5,271 bases of DNA from contig JALQWV010000177.1 in NCBI GenBank assembly GCA_023263465.1, positions 1 to 5,271 of the forward strand. The letters run 5' to 3'. Made by a program: the position numbers and the translations under genes. Origin of the DNA: Ilumatobacteraceae bacterium (GTDB taxonomy: Bacteria; Actinomycetota; Acidimicrobiia; Acidimicrobiales; Ilumatobacteraceae). Below are positions 5,242 to 5,271 of the stretch, piece after piece (within the stretch, counting starts at the first letter, position 1; every line of letters begins with the position of its first letter). The notes below the pieces were generated by a model, which was not told the origin of the DNA, ran no database searches, and saw nothing but the letters and a program-made list of their open reading frames with translations.

Positions 5242-5271
5242 TTAGAGCTTGACTGCTGCTTTGAATTCCTT
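5242..5271 (-). CDS. C-terminal end of the gene upstream of priA, possibly S-adenosylmethionine synthetase
   Basis: The last 30 bases read on the minus strand as KEFKAAVKL followed by TAA (5244-5242), which abuts the priA ATG with no spacer. The frame runs off the window. metK is the expected neighbour because it precedes priA in Streptomyces as I recall, and MetK proteins often end in a short Ala/Leu-rich helix of this kind. Nine residues are too few to confirm it. If it is MetK, it would make the cofactor used by the methyltransferase at 2862. Confidence 0.5.
   Translation of the reverse strand, partial: KEFKAAVKL

Noticed and set aside
1..5271. Mobile elements, CRISPR arrays, tRNA or defence genes
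   Set aside because: I found no direct-repeat arrays, transposase or integrase motifs, or cloverleaf-like segments; almost every base is assigned to housekeeping genes.

Overview
The window looks like housekeeping chromosome from a moderate-GC actinobacterium, possibly of the class Acidimicrobiia (the class is inference). The evidence is a PriA whose helicase motifs are degenerate, as in Actinobacteria; a DUF1844-type small protein divergent from infC, an arrangement I recall from Streptomyces; start sites without Shine-Dalgarno (SD) sequences that suit leaderless mRNAs; and compact gene packing with overlapping starts and stops. I see no mobile element, CRISPR array, tRNA or rRNA.

Layout, left to right. 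(1) 1-581, minus: infC (IF-3), running off the left edge. It lacks an AUG, GUG or UUG start; AUA at 581-579 is the best start. (2) 582-809: a 228-base divergent intergenic region. Read on the minus strand it is a structured infC leader with an SD/anti-SD hairpin and a possible 7-codon upstream ORF. Read on the plus strand it carries a -10 element placed for a leaderless transcript of the next gene. (3) 810-1145, plus: a DUF1844-type protein, whose stop shares a CTAG palindrome with the stop of the convergent gene that follows. (4) 1142-2838, minus: a compact def-fmt-cold-shock-domain operon in transcription order, with GTGA overlap at def/fmt and a 9-base gap before the cold-shock gene. (5) 2862-3500, plus: an RsmC-like/MTS-type SAM methyltransferase, only 23 bases from def head to head and overlapping priA tail to tail by 32 bases. 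(6) 3469-5241, minus: priA, with no detectable ATPase motifs. (7) 5242-5271, minus: the last codons of an upstream gene, possibly metK, whose TAA directly abuts the priA ATG.

Most genes serve translation initiation and its aftermath. Fmt formylates initiator Met-tRNA, IF-3 polices start-codon and initiator selection, peptide deformylase removes the formyl group from nascent chains, and the methyltransferase probably modifies rRNA. PriA belongs to replication restart. I do not see a wholly new system. The most interesting part is the infC leader: AUA start, SD/anti-SD hairpin and overlapping mini-ORF, which suggests an IF-3 autoregulatory switch. The helicase-dead PriA and the methyltransferase inserted on the opposite strand between priA and def come next.
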